This document shows, piece by piece, positions 44,301 through 55,000 of a DNA stretch of 60,000 bases. A model generated the notes under the pieces. That model made no database searches, had not been told where the DNA came from, and saw nothing but the letters and a program-made list of their open reading frames with translations. The stretch covers positions 14,572,001-14,632,000 of the forward strand of contig CM060731.1 of the NCBI GenBank assembly GCA_030704615.1. Direction: 5' to 3'. Source of the stretch: Takakia lepidozioides. Its lineage: Eukaryota; Streptophyta; Takakiopsida; Takakiales; Takakiaceae. Positions within the stretch are counted from its first letter, which is position 1. Each line of letters starts with the position of its first letter. The translations under genes and the position numbers were made by a program.

Positions 44301-45589
44301 CAAAAGCATGCAGGTTTTGAACACAAACACTGTCAGACAAGAGTTCTATGTTGATAAACTCTTTTATTACAGCGAAGCCAGAGCAAAGCAGTTCAAATCC
44401 CTCACTTCATTTCCATCCATATTGGTTCAAAAGCATGCAGGTTTCCAAACCCAAACAATGTCACACAAGAGTTTCGTGCTGAGAAATTCTTTTGTTACGG
44501 CGAATTTTTTCCAGATTCTGTATCTGGATTATTCGTTATAGGCAATTGTGCACCACTATGAAACTCATGTGTGTGAAGATCTTAGACTGATTTCCACATG
44601 TGGTAGTAATCAACATACTTTCGCTTCGCAAGAATTGAGGTCATATGGGTCGGGATAGCTCTCCGGATGTCTCAACATGTGTCATTCTGGGGCACTTATA
44701 TTACCATTTACATAATTGTATTTTTTCCTCTTTGTTAATCCACATAGCCGTCCCCTGTACTTTGCCTTCCATGTAGCCAAATATTCTTTGGAGTTATCCA
44801 TGGATATCTGTTAAGATGCATTGTATAGTATGATAGATCTATGTAGATTGGTATTGATAAGCGTGTTGGTTACTATAATTTTGCGTGATAAATTTGCTGA
44901 TATTTGGACGTAGTGCCATTGGTTAATGGGAATAAATATCCTCACGAAAGCACATTACGAGGGGCATTACGACATTTGATATGTATTTACGTATCAGACG
45001 GATGGATTTATTGATGAATATAGATACATAATATAGATTGATACATTGCATATTCACCACTCAGAAGGATGCCAGCCTTACTGAATATCATGAATATTCA
45101 AGCGAAACTATGTCATGACAGATCACTAACGACGTAGAAATCATTTTCTCTATTGAAATTATGTATGTTCCTCCTCTTTCAAAAACCTCATTCACTGCCG
45201 CGACTTTTCAGGGGAGTGAGAGTAGCCTTTTGGGGACCCATGGACAGAAACAAGGGTTATATCTCCAATTCGCCTAGGAACCTGCAAAATATCTTGCGCA
45301 TAAGATACATACAGAGACACAAGTGATCAGGAAGATGATTTAACATCCAACCCAAGCCCAAAATTATATTGAGGTGACAGAACCATTTACACAATCTGTC
45401 CACAGTTCTATATAATGCAATGAAAGCGAAGATGAAAGGAAACATGGAAATGATAATAGGAATTCTCAACACAGGTCTCAAATTACACAAAAGCAACCAC
45501 AAGTAGGTATAATCCAGCATTGACCAGAACACTGATATGTGGTGAAAGAACCAAAATATGAAGCCAGTTCTACATGCATCAAGGACTTT
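41369..45589. other. AT-rich region without genes
   Basis: From about 42 kb the sequence becomes visibly AT-rich, with only short frames. It contains the four-fold repeat at 44.0-44.5 kb. No gene, RNA gene or complete transposon recognised. A minus-strand frame at 45676-45257 is hydrophobic but resembles an AT-rich intron more than a protein. Confidence 0.4.
44030..44505 (+). repeat. Four-copy tandem repeat, units 102-127 bp
   Basis: The core TTCAAAAGCATGCAGGTTT occurs at 44081, 44183, 44299 and 44426. Each core is followed by AACACAAAC-type sequence, then CAGACAAGAGTTC and GAAACTCTTTT. Spacing is 102, 116 and 127 bp and the copies have diverged. A partial fifth relative lies near 43.38-43.45 kb (GATATTTGAAAACAAACAC). 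Confidence 0.85.
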
Positions 45590-46110
45590 TCTAACCAGAA
45601 AAAATATGTGAGTGTCAAAGCATTTACGGCTTCTCATGGCAGGCTGCACTAGTAAGCACCATTGCCGTTCCGTCATTTCCCATGTCTAGTGTGAACACCG
45701 TATTAGAAGAAAATCCTCTGTCCATTTTCACAGTCTCACATTCTGTGCAGCCATCTCAAGAATTACAAAAGACGATTTAATCCGCAAGCCACTTGCATTC
45801 TGCAACACAAATCTCTAGTGACCTTGTCAAAGTCGAGTCATGCTAGCCTTCACATGTTGGAGAAGTTAAACCTACAGGATGTGCTTAGACGAAACTGTGG
45901 ACTAAGCACAAGGTAGACTTACTTCAACAAAGGCAATGATCACACGCTCCAACCAAAAGTTCCATTGTCATCGTAAAGTTTGACTTCAATGTTGAAACCC
46001 ACAGAATGTTTCACATGTGTGAATAGCTCCTCAAAGGTGCGGTGAGAAACCTCAATGATACAGTCCAGAGACATTGATCCCAATGGTCTTCGGTGAAGGG
46101 GTCTGCCAAC
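45590..46110 (-). pseudogene. Glycerophosphodiester phosphodiesterase, middle exons only
   Basis: A minus-strand exon at 46110-45923 contains GRPLHRR and VKHSVGFNIEVKLYDDNG. The latter is the core GDPD motif with the metal-binding Glu. The frame then shifts by one (LERVIIAFVE) before a GTAAGT donor; without the shift there is a TGA. A second exon-like piece from 45799 reads NASGLRIKSSF, matching the family's SSF segment, then stops. A third near 45.60 kb ends THIFFL, like the family's YPVFFLT. No N-terminal or C-terminal exons flank it. The fragment supplies exactly the section missing from the plus-strand copy at 40 kb. Confidence 0.6.
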
Positions 46111-47958
46111 CTGTCAATTGAAACCACAAAAGTTTATGATCATCTGTGCTTGTTACCAGTATGATTTTCAATCAAGGTAAATGTAGTTCAAGAGCTGATA
46201 CGATCATCAGTGAACGATAGTTGCAATTTGTTACAGGAGGACAACAAGTTATCAGTTCCGCCTACTTAAAACTACAATCCATAGGAATATGCTGAGGTAA
46301 AGCTCCCTTCCCTTGCTCTTATCGCCTTCTGTGAGTCAATAAATTTAATTTGCATAGGAAGCCCAAAACATAACTAGATATAGACAGCACCCGTAAAGCG
46401 CAATCGTTTTGCTCATACATATTACACATATTGGAAACACATGTTAGTTTCGCTACAAGAAACTAAGTTTTGTATGTAGTCTGTAATCTATGTATTATTT
46501 CCACAATCTTCTATAGGGGTACGTAGAAGAAATTCCCAAATTCTAAGAACTTCATTGTGAAACCTAACCAAATGATATGATACAAACACTATTCAAACTT
46601 TGGAATGGTTACTAGAAGTAATTGTAGACATTGATGTTCTCAAAGCGAAACAATCTCAGACCTCCTCAGACTCTGTGCTAAAATTCATTGATGATCTCAT
46701 TAATGATCTAAATGACATATATACATGCTAACTCCGTTCCTAAAGGAAATTCGCTAGGCGAAAGTATCCTCATTTGTTATTCTTTCTATATTGTCCTTAT
46801 CGGTAAGTCATTTTATTATCATGTATCGTCAATACTCTACCAAAAACTCTTGCATTTGTCTTGGTACAGTATGTCTACAATGTGTAGATTTTGATTAATC
46901 CAGTTACAGAATGTAGGCGAGTATCAAAATTAAACTTAGTTATATCTTAAAATCATTTCAATCATTATCGTTATATTTTCTGCTTACCATGTGTTTGGTG
47001 TTATTTTCGGAGGACGGAACAAATGCATTTTTTGGGTTCTATTAGCATCACATTTCGATAGCATTAGGATTGAATTCTGTATCAGCTGTAACTATTTTGT
47101 TTTTGTTGCACAAAATTCTTGCGATATGTCTTCTGTTAAGGACCTCTTTTCCTCAACTATATCTAGGCTTCCTCAAAGGATGACTTTTTTGCTTAGTTTG
47201 TGTGTGTAAAGCTCAAAATGTACCCTTCTTCGTCATCAATGCCAATGTGCATTCACATAAACTTACCACTATACAACAATTATTGCAAGGCGATTTTGAG
47301 GTTTTAGAGGGTAGGTTGGAGAATGCAAACTCCTTATGTGATCTCACTTCCCATCAATTTACTACTTTACTAACATAATGTTCTACGATATCCTCTTGAC
47401 AAAGCATGAGAAGGACCTGACAATGCCAGTACACGAAATGAGATGACTCCTACCGGAGCTTATGGACTAGGATGCTGCCTTTGATCTTCCACCATCTCAT
47501 TTGCATTTGAGACCAGCAGCACATCTTGCACTTTTTCTCATTGCCCTAAACTCTATCTCTAGTGGAAGTTTGGAAGATTTTTTTCAGTATTTAATGAGCA
47601 TCACCTTCCACAATTTCTCTTTGTTTGTCATTCTTTGGAAACATTCTTCCAAGCATTGTTAGAGTGATGAAGGGTATACCACTAAGGGTTTCTCAATGCA
47701 AAACCCACCATTGTTTAGGTTTGTGCCCATATCACCAAAAAAAATTCGATGTGAAACCCGCCGCCGCCACTATAGGTTTAGGGTCTGTGGCTACACTATT
47801 GAAGGTTTTGCCTGGCTGAATTGGCACAGATGTACCGTATAAATGCACTTCTATACCCGCTTATGGTTTTGTTCCGTTTTGAAAACAGTTAACTCCTACG
47901 AGGTTTAAAAACATAAAACTCCCATGACCGTGGGTTGCGCTCACGTGAGCTTGCGTGA

Positions 47959-48148
47959 GCTCACGCAATACCAACCCCCACTGAAAAATACCTGCCAAGG
48001 ATAGAGGGCTAAAAGCTATACCCCCCTTTCACTTTCGCTTGTGATATTTGCACAATGGGCTCACGCAATACCCAACCCCACTAAACTCCCTGCCAAGGAT
48101 AGAGGGCTAAAAGCGCTCTCACTCTCGCTTGTGATATTTGCACAATGG
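47959..48148 (+). repeat. 100-bp direct duplication
   Basis: GCTCACGCAATACC occurs at 47959 and 48059, each followed by CTGCCAAGGATAGAGGGCTA and later CGCTTGTGATATTTGCACAA. The second unit is about ten bases shorter in the middle. Confidence 0.85.
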
Positions 48149-50218
48149 AAGGGTTAAGAGAGAATCACCGAATTCTCTCAGCATAGGTCAGCCATTACCC
48201 AAGACTTGGAATAATTAAGGAGGAAGACAAGTGTGAACGCATTAGAGACCTGTCTATTTGCGCTCCTAGTGTGGAGGAGCAGACTGCCATTGCCAGTAGC
48301 ACAAAATCCTAAGGGAGAGGATGGAAAATAAACACGTACTCTACCGTCTGTTGTCAATCAACTTGGGAAACTCCTACGTATCTATCCATACATCCACCGA
48401 AACCGCACATACCGACCATTTTTCTGCCGCTGCCAATGTCCCATCAGCGTGCTGGCACACTCTGCGCAATCCCCGCTGGTCGCACGTGTAGTACGCATTG
48501 CTGGCGTCGGAAGGAACGGACGCTTGTCTGCGTCTGCAGCTCTGTCTTCCTTATTTCCAATCTCTTGTTTACTATCTCAGCAGCGGGCGGCTGCACCAAG
48601 GAACCGCAGATCTGTCCTTATGTGGTGGGGGTCCCTTTGCATGAACTTTGCCCCATTGTTTTCACAGTAATCTCTCGAAAGACGATTAACCCATTGCCGA
48701 CCAGTAGCAGGACCAACCTGCTCCAGCCTGCCAGCCTGCATGCACTGCAGAAGGGGGGGCCGACGTCTACAATTATCCGCCACCCGCCAGTACCCGCGCC
48801 AACATTCGGGCGGCGGCAAGACTTGAGCAGGGTGCTCCCACGTCATAGTTTCGGCCATGGCCACAAAAGTCGCCTCAACTTTCTGCCAATTGCACAAATT
48901 ATCTTGGGGCAAGTGCCTTCGAAAAAGCGCTTCCACCGGCCTACAGTGTTGCAGGTTAATCCTGAATCCAAGCAGCTCAGTGATGCGGATTGAATGGGAC
49001 AGTTTCCGGATGCGCCAGATTGAGAATTAATGAGCTCTTACACTTACCTTCCGTTACATGTTACTTTCCGTTACATTTAAGTAACAATCAAGAGTTCAAC
49101 GTCCACCAACTATCAAGAACGTACCTGCTCAGCGCGTAGGCCTTCAAAGGGACAACGGACGGTCGAAGGAACATGATTAAGGATCGAGCCAAATATGACC
49201 GTCGTCACACCACAGCACAACCACCGTGCTGCTTGCTTTAAAGTGCGTGTCGAAACTAAGTGAATGCGGACTCGTACAGAGACTCAAGTGACTTAGTGGA
49301 ACAAGTATGCTCTTTCAAACTGTGACTCTGTTCAGATGCGTTAAGTATCCACGAGAGTTTCTACATTGCTTAAGGGACTAGGACTGAAGGATTTATATTC
49401 TGCGTGAGATACAAACGCATTCATTAGATCTTAGATAAATTCGCTCAGTGCCACGAAAGAAGAGTCACCCCGTATCTTTTCTCTGAAAATAACATAAACA
49501 ACCTGAGATCCGGAAGCTCACAGAACTACATACAGTTGCTAAATCAACACACAACAACGAGAAGAAAGCCGTGGCAAATGGAGGTTTCTGAAACGCTCGT
49601 CAGCAGTCTTGGCATGATTCCTTTATCAGAGTCAAAACTCTTGCGTACTTTATTACAGACATAAACTCTGTTTGAGTTCTGTACATTGTTTCACAACTAT
49701 GACTGCAAACTCCCTACACCTCTTCAGAAAGCAGCCAACACAGCCAAAAGCAAAGTGCAAACAGTAAGATCTGAGAAACACAGAAAAACAACCATCTACT
49801 AAACCATCCATTACATCTGTGCTTTCTTGCGAGTAATCCTGCATACACATGTACCTACCTTCAGCCTACTGCGACATTCACTAGCTGTCTGGACTAGTCA
49901 ACACCACAAGATACAATACCACGAGTCAGATCAAGGAAAAGAAAGCCACTGGCAATGCCTTTTATAGCTAATGCCGCTCAGATCTTCCTCGTCTGTCCTT
50001 CAGTATACCAGTGCAATCGGATGAATCAGACCATTCAGAAACAATGTATTCCCTAGCCTCTACCATTAGCCTGTCCACTCAGAGATCCCCTCATCTGTGC
50101 TACAGTCTCAAGATTCCAAGCAACACCAATATATCATTCGGATCTGAAGCAAAAGTGTTAGAAACGTAAGATCAAAGCATAGGCCGCTTCGTAATTGAAG
50201 CACAGAGTTACAAACAGC

Positions 50219-50584
50219 CTTCTGAAGTCGACCTGCATGGAAACAAACTCAGGGAACATATATGCTATCGCAGCTTCCGCCTTGGTATAAGTATAATCGG
50301 CAGGAGGGCCAGGAGGTACAGGAAGAGCGTAGACAACTTCCGTTAACACTGCAATCCACCCTGCTGATTATACTTATACCAGGAGAGAGGCTGCGTCCAG
50401 ACTTCTGAAATCGACCTGCATGGAAACAAACTCAGGGAACATACATGCTATCACAGCTTCCGCCTTGGTATAAGTATAATCGGCAGGAGAGCCAGGAGGT
50501 ACAGGAAGAGCGTAGACAACTTCCGTTAGCACTGCAATCCACCCTGCTGATTATACTTATACCAGGAGAGAGGCTGCGTCCGTC
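50219..50584. repeat. 183-bp tandem duplication, each unit holding a 21-bp-armed hairpin
   Basis: Two near-identical units start at 50219 and 50402. Inside each, GGTATAAGTATAATCGGCAG (50284 and 50467) is matched by its inverted partner CTGCTGATTATACTTATACC (ending 50380 and 50563). This gives 21-bp arms with one G/A difference and a loop of about 55 bp. A minus-strand frame crosses both units (TEVVYALPVPPG, then TKAEA), but I do not recognise the product. Confidence 0.85.
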
Positions 50585-52027
50585 AGCGTCGAAGGCGAGA
50601 GCTCCCGCGAGAACTCCAGAGAGAGCTCCGGAGAGACTCCAGAGACAAGAGCAGATCCGCGGGCAGGAGCGTAGAGAGGGTAGAAGAAAAGGCAGGAGGG
50701 AGATGAGGAGTGAAATCGACGCGTATAAATACACGGGAGAGAGGCATGGATGGATGTCTACATTAAACATTCATCCAGTTGCTACCTGCCCTCGTTGCTG
50801 GGCCTAACTACATTGAGGGACGCTGGTCCGTTTGCAGTGACCCCGTCCCTCTTGGATCTCTCGTCTTGAGCACAACGTGGATCCGAGAGGGTCGTTTGTA
50901 TCGTTAGGCATTCTCGACACAGGAAAGTTGTGAGAAGAAAGCAATGGAATGTTTGGGCTAGATGAGCTTCACGCCCATCCGGAATTGGCCTCATTGATTT
51001 CTCTCTTCTGAAGGAGGGCACTTACTGGTATTTCACACCCAAGCTGGAACGGATCTTTTGTTTTCTTGGAAATTATGTCTGTATTTCATGCTGATGCTTA
51101 TTGAGTCCCTCCTTTCTCTGATTATTTCTCTCGCTATAAAGTCTCTTTCTCACGTACATTAGCTCAAAAGTCAGCTTTCTCTCGTTTGGTATATGGATCG
51201 TGCACTTTATACTTCATTCTCTCTTCTGCACTAGGGCTTTACAGTTAGATATTTCTTTTCCCACCATCATGAGTAATGTATAAAAGCCATGAGGTTGGTG
51301 AACTTTCGTTCTTGCAGTAACTTGATACTTCTCCAGTTCTGTGCACGGGACTTACAAAGCCTCGTGTTGTGATTATTTAACACTTTCACATACTGGTTCT
51401 GCTCGACTCTGTTGTCACACTGAATCTTCTAGTGTCTAGGTTGATTGTCTTTTCTGATATTGTGGAAATTTTGAACACGGTTTTATAAGCAAAAAACTGT
51501 TCATAGTGTGCTGAGTATAACATTGTTGTGAACACTAAGTTTGAAATCTCTGGAATGGAACCAATAGAGCCTGTTTGTGTTGGAGCTTGGTGGTGTGAAG
51601 TGTGAAGGGATTGTGGTGCATTTGCAGAAATACCAAAAAACGCAATGATGTCTATTCCATATTCGTCTGTGTGTTCCTGAGTAGCTTCATAACATTCTAT
51701 ATTTTCCATTCAACCTATTGTCACATAATTGTTTTCTTGTCCTTCGCCTGTGTCTTAAAAAAAGGGCTTTTTCTATTTTCGGACCAACAGTCTACCTTAT
51801 GACTGGGGTATGGTATATTATATGAGTTCCAAGACAAATTACACTAAACTGCCCTTGAAAAGGAATGTCTTATGAAACTTTGTAAACAAAAACTGTTGAG
51901 ATTTATACATGTTATCTATCCTAACAGGGCAATGGAATGGCTTTCTACTTATTCTCTAAACACAGCGAGATCACATACAGAGATGCATACAATCTATGCA
52001 GAGCAGATTGACAGACCAGAGAGGAGG

Positions 52028-55000
52028 ATGGGGGAAGAGATCCAAATGATGGTGAATTACTATGTGCGGATGGGATATGGCCATCACATTCAATTTCTCT
52101 GCGCACAACACCTCCTCAAGCGTCCCCGTGATGCTCCTCTCCTCTTCTGGCATGTTAGTAGCTTACGCTTCCCCCTTTCCCCTTCTCTCTATAATTATCC
52201 AAAGTGCCTGGGAGCCCACTTCCGTGAGGCATTCTGCATTTGTGCCAACACTGAGTAGATTTCTGGCTTTGTTTCAGTTCAGTAGTTATTTTGTTCTGTT
52301 TCGGTTCTCCATCTCTTGGGGCCTCCCAGGGACGTGATAAACTTGATAAAATGTCCTTGTATGGGGGGTGGCTTCAAGCATAGCCTTGAGCCATACGGCT
52401 TGTTGTCTTTATGCTAATATAGTGGCTTTGTCCAGGAGCCCTAGTGGGGGGGTGGAATCAGAATTTAAAGTGCCCACCTTGATGTCAACAACAGATGAGT
52501 TCAAGTTGAGAGTGGTAAGAATGAACGAGACAGGGTAAGTATGTAAAGGCCAGACTTCCTTGAGAAGTCAGTTGAGGGATTGAGATGACGAGTAGTAACG
52601 CCACAGGTGAAATGCTGTTCAAGTGAAGGAGCTGCAGCAATGCTTGACAGCCTGTGATTGACAAAATGGGAAGGAAGATGCTTTTCATCTATAGCAAAGA
52701 TGGTTTTCACATGTACAAGTTTGCTTGCATGGTTGGGTGGAATCAGGCATACGGAATGATGCTGGAAGGGTGCTACTCAGAGGCATTGCGAAACATGGAG
52801 AGGCTGGAGGAACAGAGGGAGCTTGAGGTTGCAGTGTTTGCTGCCATGCTCCATGCTCATCAGCACTGCCGAGTTGTGGACGGTGATGAGGTCCATAGCC
52901 TGCGTAAACGGCTTGAGCTTGCTGAAATAAATGCCTCTGAGAGGGCACTTCTGCTCGCTGCAACTCTGTATTGGCACCTTGGGGGCACCGACAATCTGCA
53001 GAGGGCTGCAGAGCTTATTGCCAGGTAGCTTTGTTGTTCCTTAGCCAGATCTCTTTGTATTGAGAGGATAAAATTGCACTATGGCTCCAATGTTGTGAGA
53101 AGATGGTTCTGCTTGCTTGCTGATGCTGGTGATTTGCATTCTGGCTTTAAAATTCACATTCCAACCCTGTTTGCAATACTGGCCCTTGGCTTTTGATTTA
53201 TATGTGACCTGCTGAAAGACATTATTTGATCTAGTGTATCTGTCAAGGAGACTCCTCGTGCACTTCCCATTTATCAAATACATGCAGCTTGTGGTGAAGA
53301 CTTGTAATGTTTATACTTGAATGTAACATCACATTGACAGTGGAACTGATCAAAGGCTGAAAGCTGAACAATCGACAGTGAGCTCTTAACTTTACATTCT
53401 ACTCCATCTACCATAGTAAGGGTACAGCAATTCAGAAAGGAGAAGATAATGGAGGTGTAAATGCATGCCAATGCTTCCTAGGCACCCATTACAAAATTAC
53501 CGTTTGGAACGATGTCACATTAGTTGAAGCACCCAGCTAACTATCAGCTAACAAAAATGTCTATGGGGTGGGTGTATTCTCTCTCAGTCACTTACAACAT
53601 GCTTCTCTCTTTGTGTCAGATTGCTCAAATGACTACCAAGTTCATAACGTGATATACCTTATGATTCTTGGGGCAGCGGGTTGAGGGTGAATTGGACTAT
53701 AGTCTCCTCTTAGTACCTGTCTCTTTCTCTCTGATAAACTGCATTGCAGTGCTCAAATGTCTACCTTTCATTGTGTAATGAACTATAAGACAGGGGGCAG
53801 AGTGTTGAGGGTGCAGCCACACTATGCCCAGGCTCAGTGCCTGCATGCTTGGCTAGGCCTGGCAGGCAGCCTTAGTTGCAGTGATCAGGGGAACCATGAC
53901 AATGTTGTCAATTGGAGTAGTGCTGAGGCAGCTCTGTGCACATTCGATGAAGTTCTGGCCAAAGGAAGTTTCATAGATGCTCTCCTAGGGAGAGCCTTCT
54001 TCTATGAACTTAAACAAGACTATGCCAAAGCTCTTGAGGAATTGAGCCAGGTGATTCGCAATGCACATTTAGGTAGCTTCTTGGACATTAGTTGTTTGTG
54101 CAGTTGTGAAAACTGAAGGGACAATTGTCATTTCTGACTGGAAGGCATTACAAGTACATTCCATGTGGAACATGTGGCTGGGCATCTCTACCCTGCCTCA
54201 GTCCACCAATATCAAAAAAATTCTACAGCTCATACAAACATCTTGGCAGCTTTCATCTGGTTCCTGACGAGATCCAGAAATGTCTGTGAGTACCCTCAGT
54301 ATTGGGTACGATCGAAATCTAGTAATAGATCAGTAACTAATTGCACTGCACTATGAGGCTCTGCTCACCTCAACCTGAAGTGGTGTTAGGCGTTAATTAT
54401 GGTTGATCTAAGGGCTCTACTGATGGCTTGGTGGCAGCTTGAGAGTGTCACTGATGGTTGTTAGCTTGGGACCAGGTGATAGTGTTGCACCCATGGTTCT
54501 TGCCAGCCCTATGCGAGAAGGCGCGCTTGGCAATGCTGATGCGTGACTGGGATCTTGTCCAGGAGACAGCTCAGCTTATCCTTCAGAAGGTAGACCCAAT
54601 TGTCCACTTTGCTCAATAAATTGCCTCAGTCATGACACATCAATCCTTGTGCTGAATGATGTCGTCATGGTTTCTCAGGAGTCCAACAATATTGAGGGAC
54701 TGCGTCTGACCATACATGTAATGCTGTGCACTGAAAACAACATGTCTGCAGCAGCCACACATCTTACTGATATTCTCAGAAGCATTGAGCTGCAGGAACC
54801 CAGAAATGCTGATCTCTGCCTTCAAGGTAAAGTATAACAACACCCACATCAGTACATCCCATTGTCTTGATTTTTGGGAACAGTTGAGTGAGGTGTAACT
54901 TCTCTGGGGTTGATGCGATTATGTTGATAGGTCATGTCTGGGTGAAGGACTAGCTGCTTGCTACTTATGCTGAGAGAGATCAGTGGTGGACCCCGAATCC

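Larger units (their letters stand above)
46111..52027. other. Gene-poor region between GDPD remnant and IFT139
   Basis: 46.1-48.3 kb is AT-rich with short frames only. At 48.43-48.99 kb composition turns GC-rich and both strands are open for 120-185 codons; neither product is recognisable. 49.0-50.1 kb and 51.0-52.0 kb hold nothing I can support. The duplicated hairpin at 50.2-50.6 kb is described separately. The IFT139 promoter lies at the right-hand end. Confidence 0.4.

Noticed and set aside
44160-44400. GTTCAAATCCCTC words resembling tRNA T-arms in the four-copy repeat
   Set aside because: No acceptor, D or anticodon arms can be folded around them. They are simply part of the repeat unit.
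43960-44510. Regularly spaced repeats that could be mistaken for a CRISPR array
   Set aside because: Units exceed 100 bp with variable spacing and diverged sequence, in a eukaryotic context.
45257-45676. 139-codon hydrophobic minus-strand frame
   Set aside because: It overlaps the decayed GDPD piece and has the residue bias of AT-rich non-coding DNA. There are no conserved features.
50432-50807. Frames of 112 and 120 codons on opposite strands over the duplicated hairpin
   Set aside because: They arise from the repeat and the purine-rich flank. Neither is recognisable, and they mutually exclude each other.
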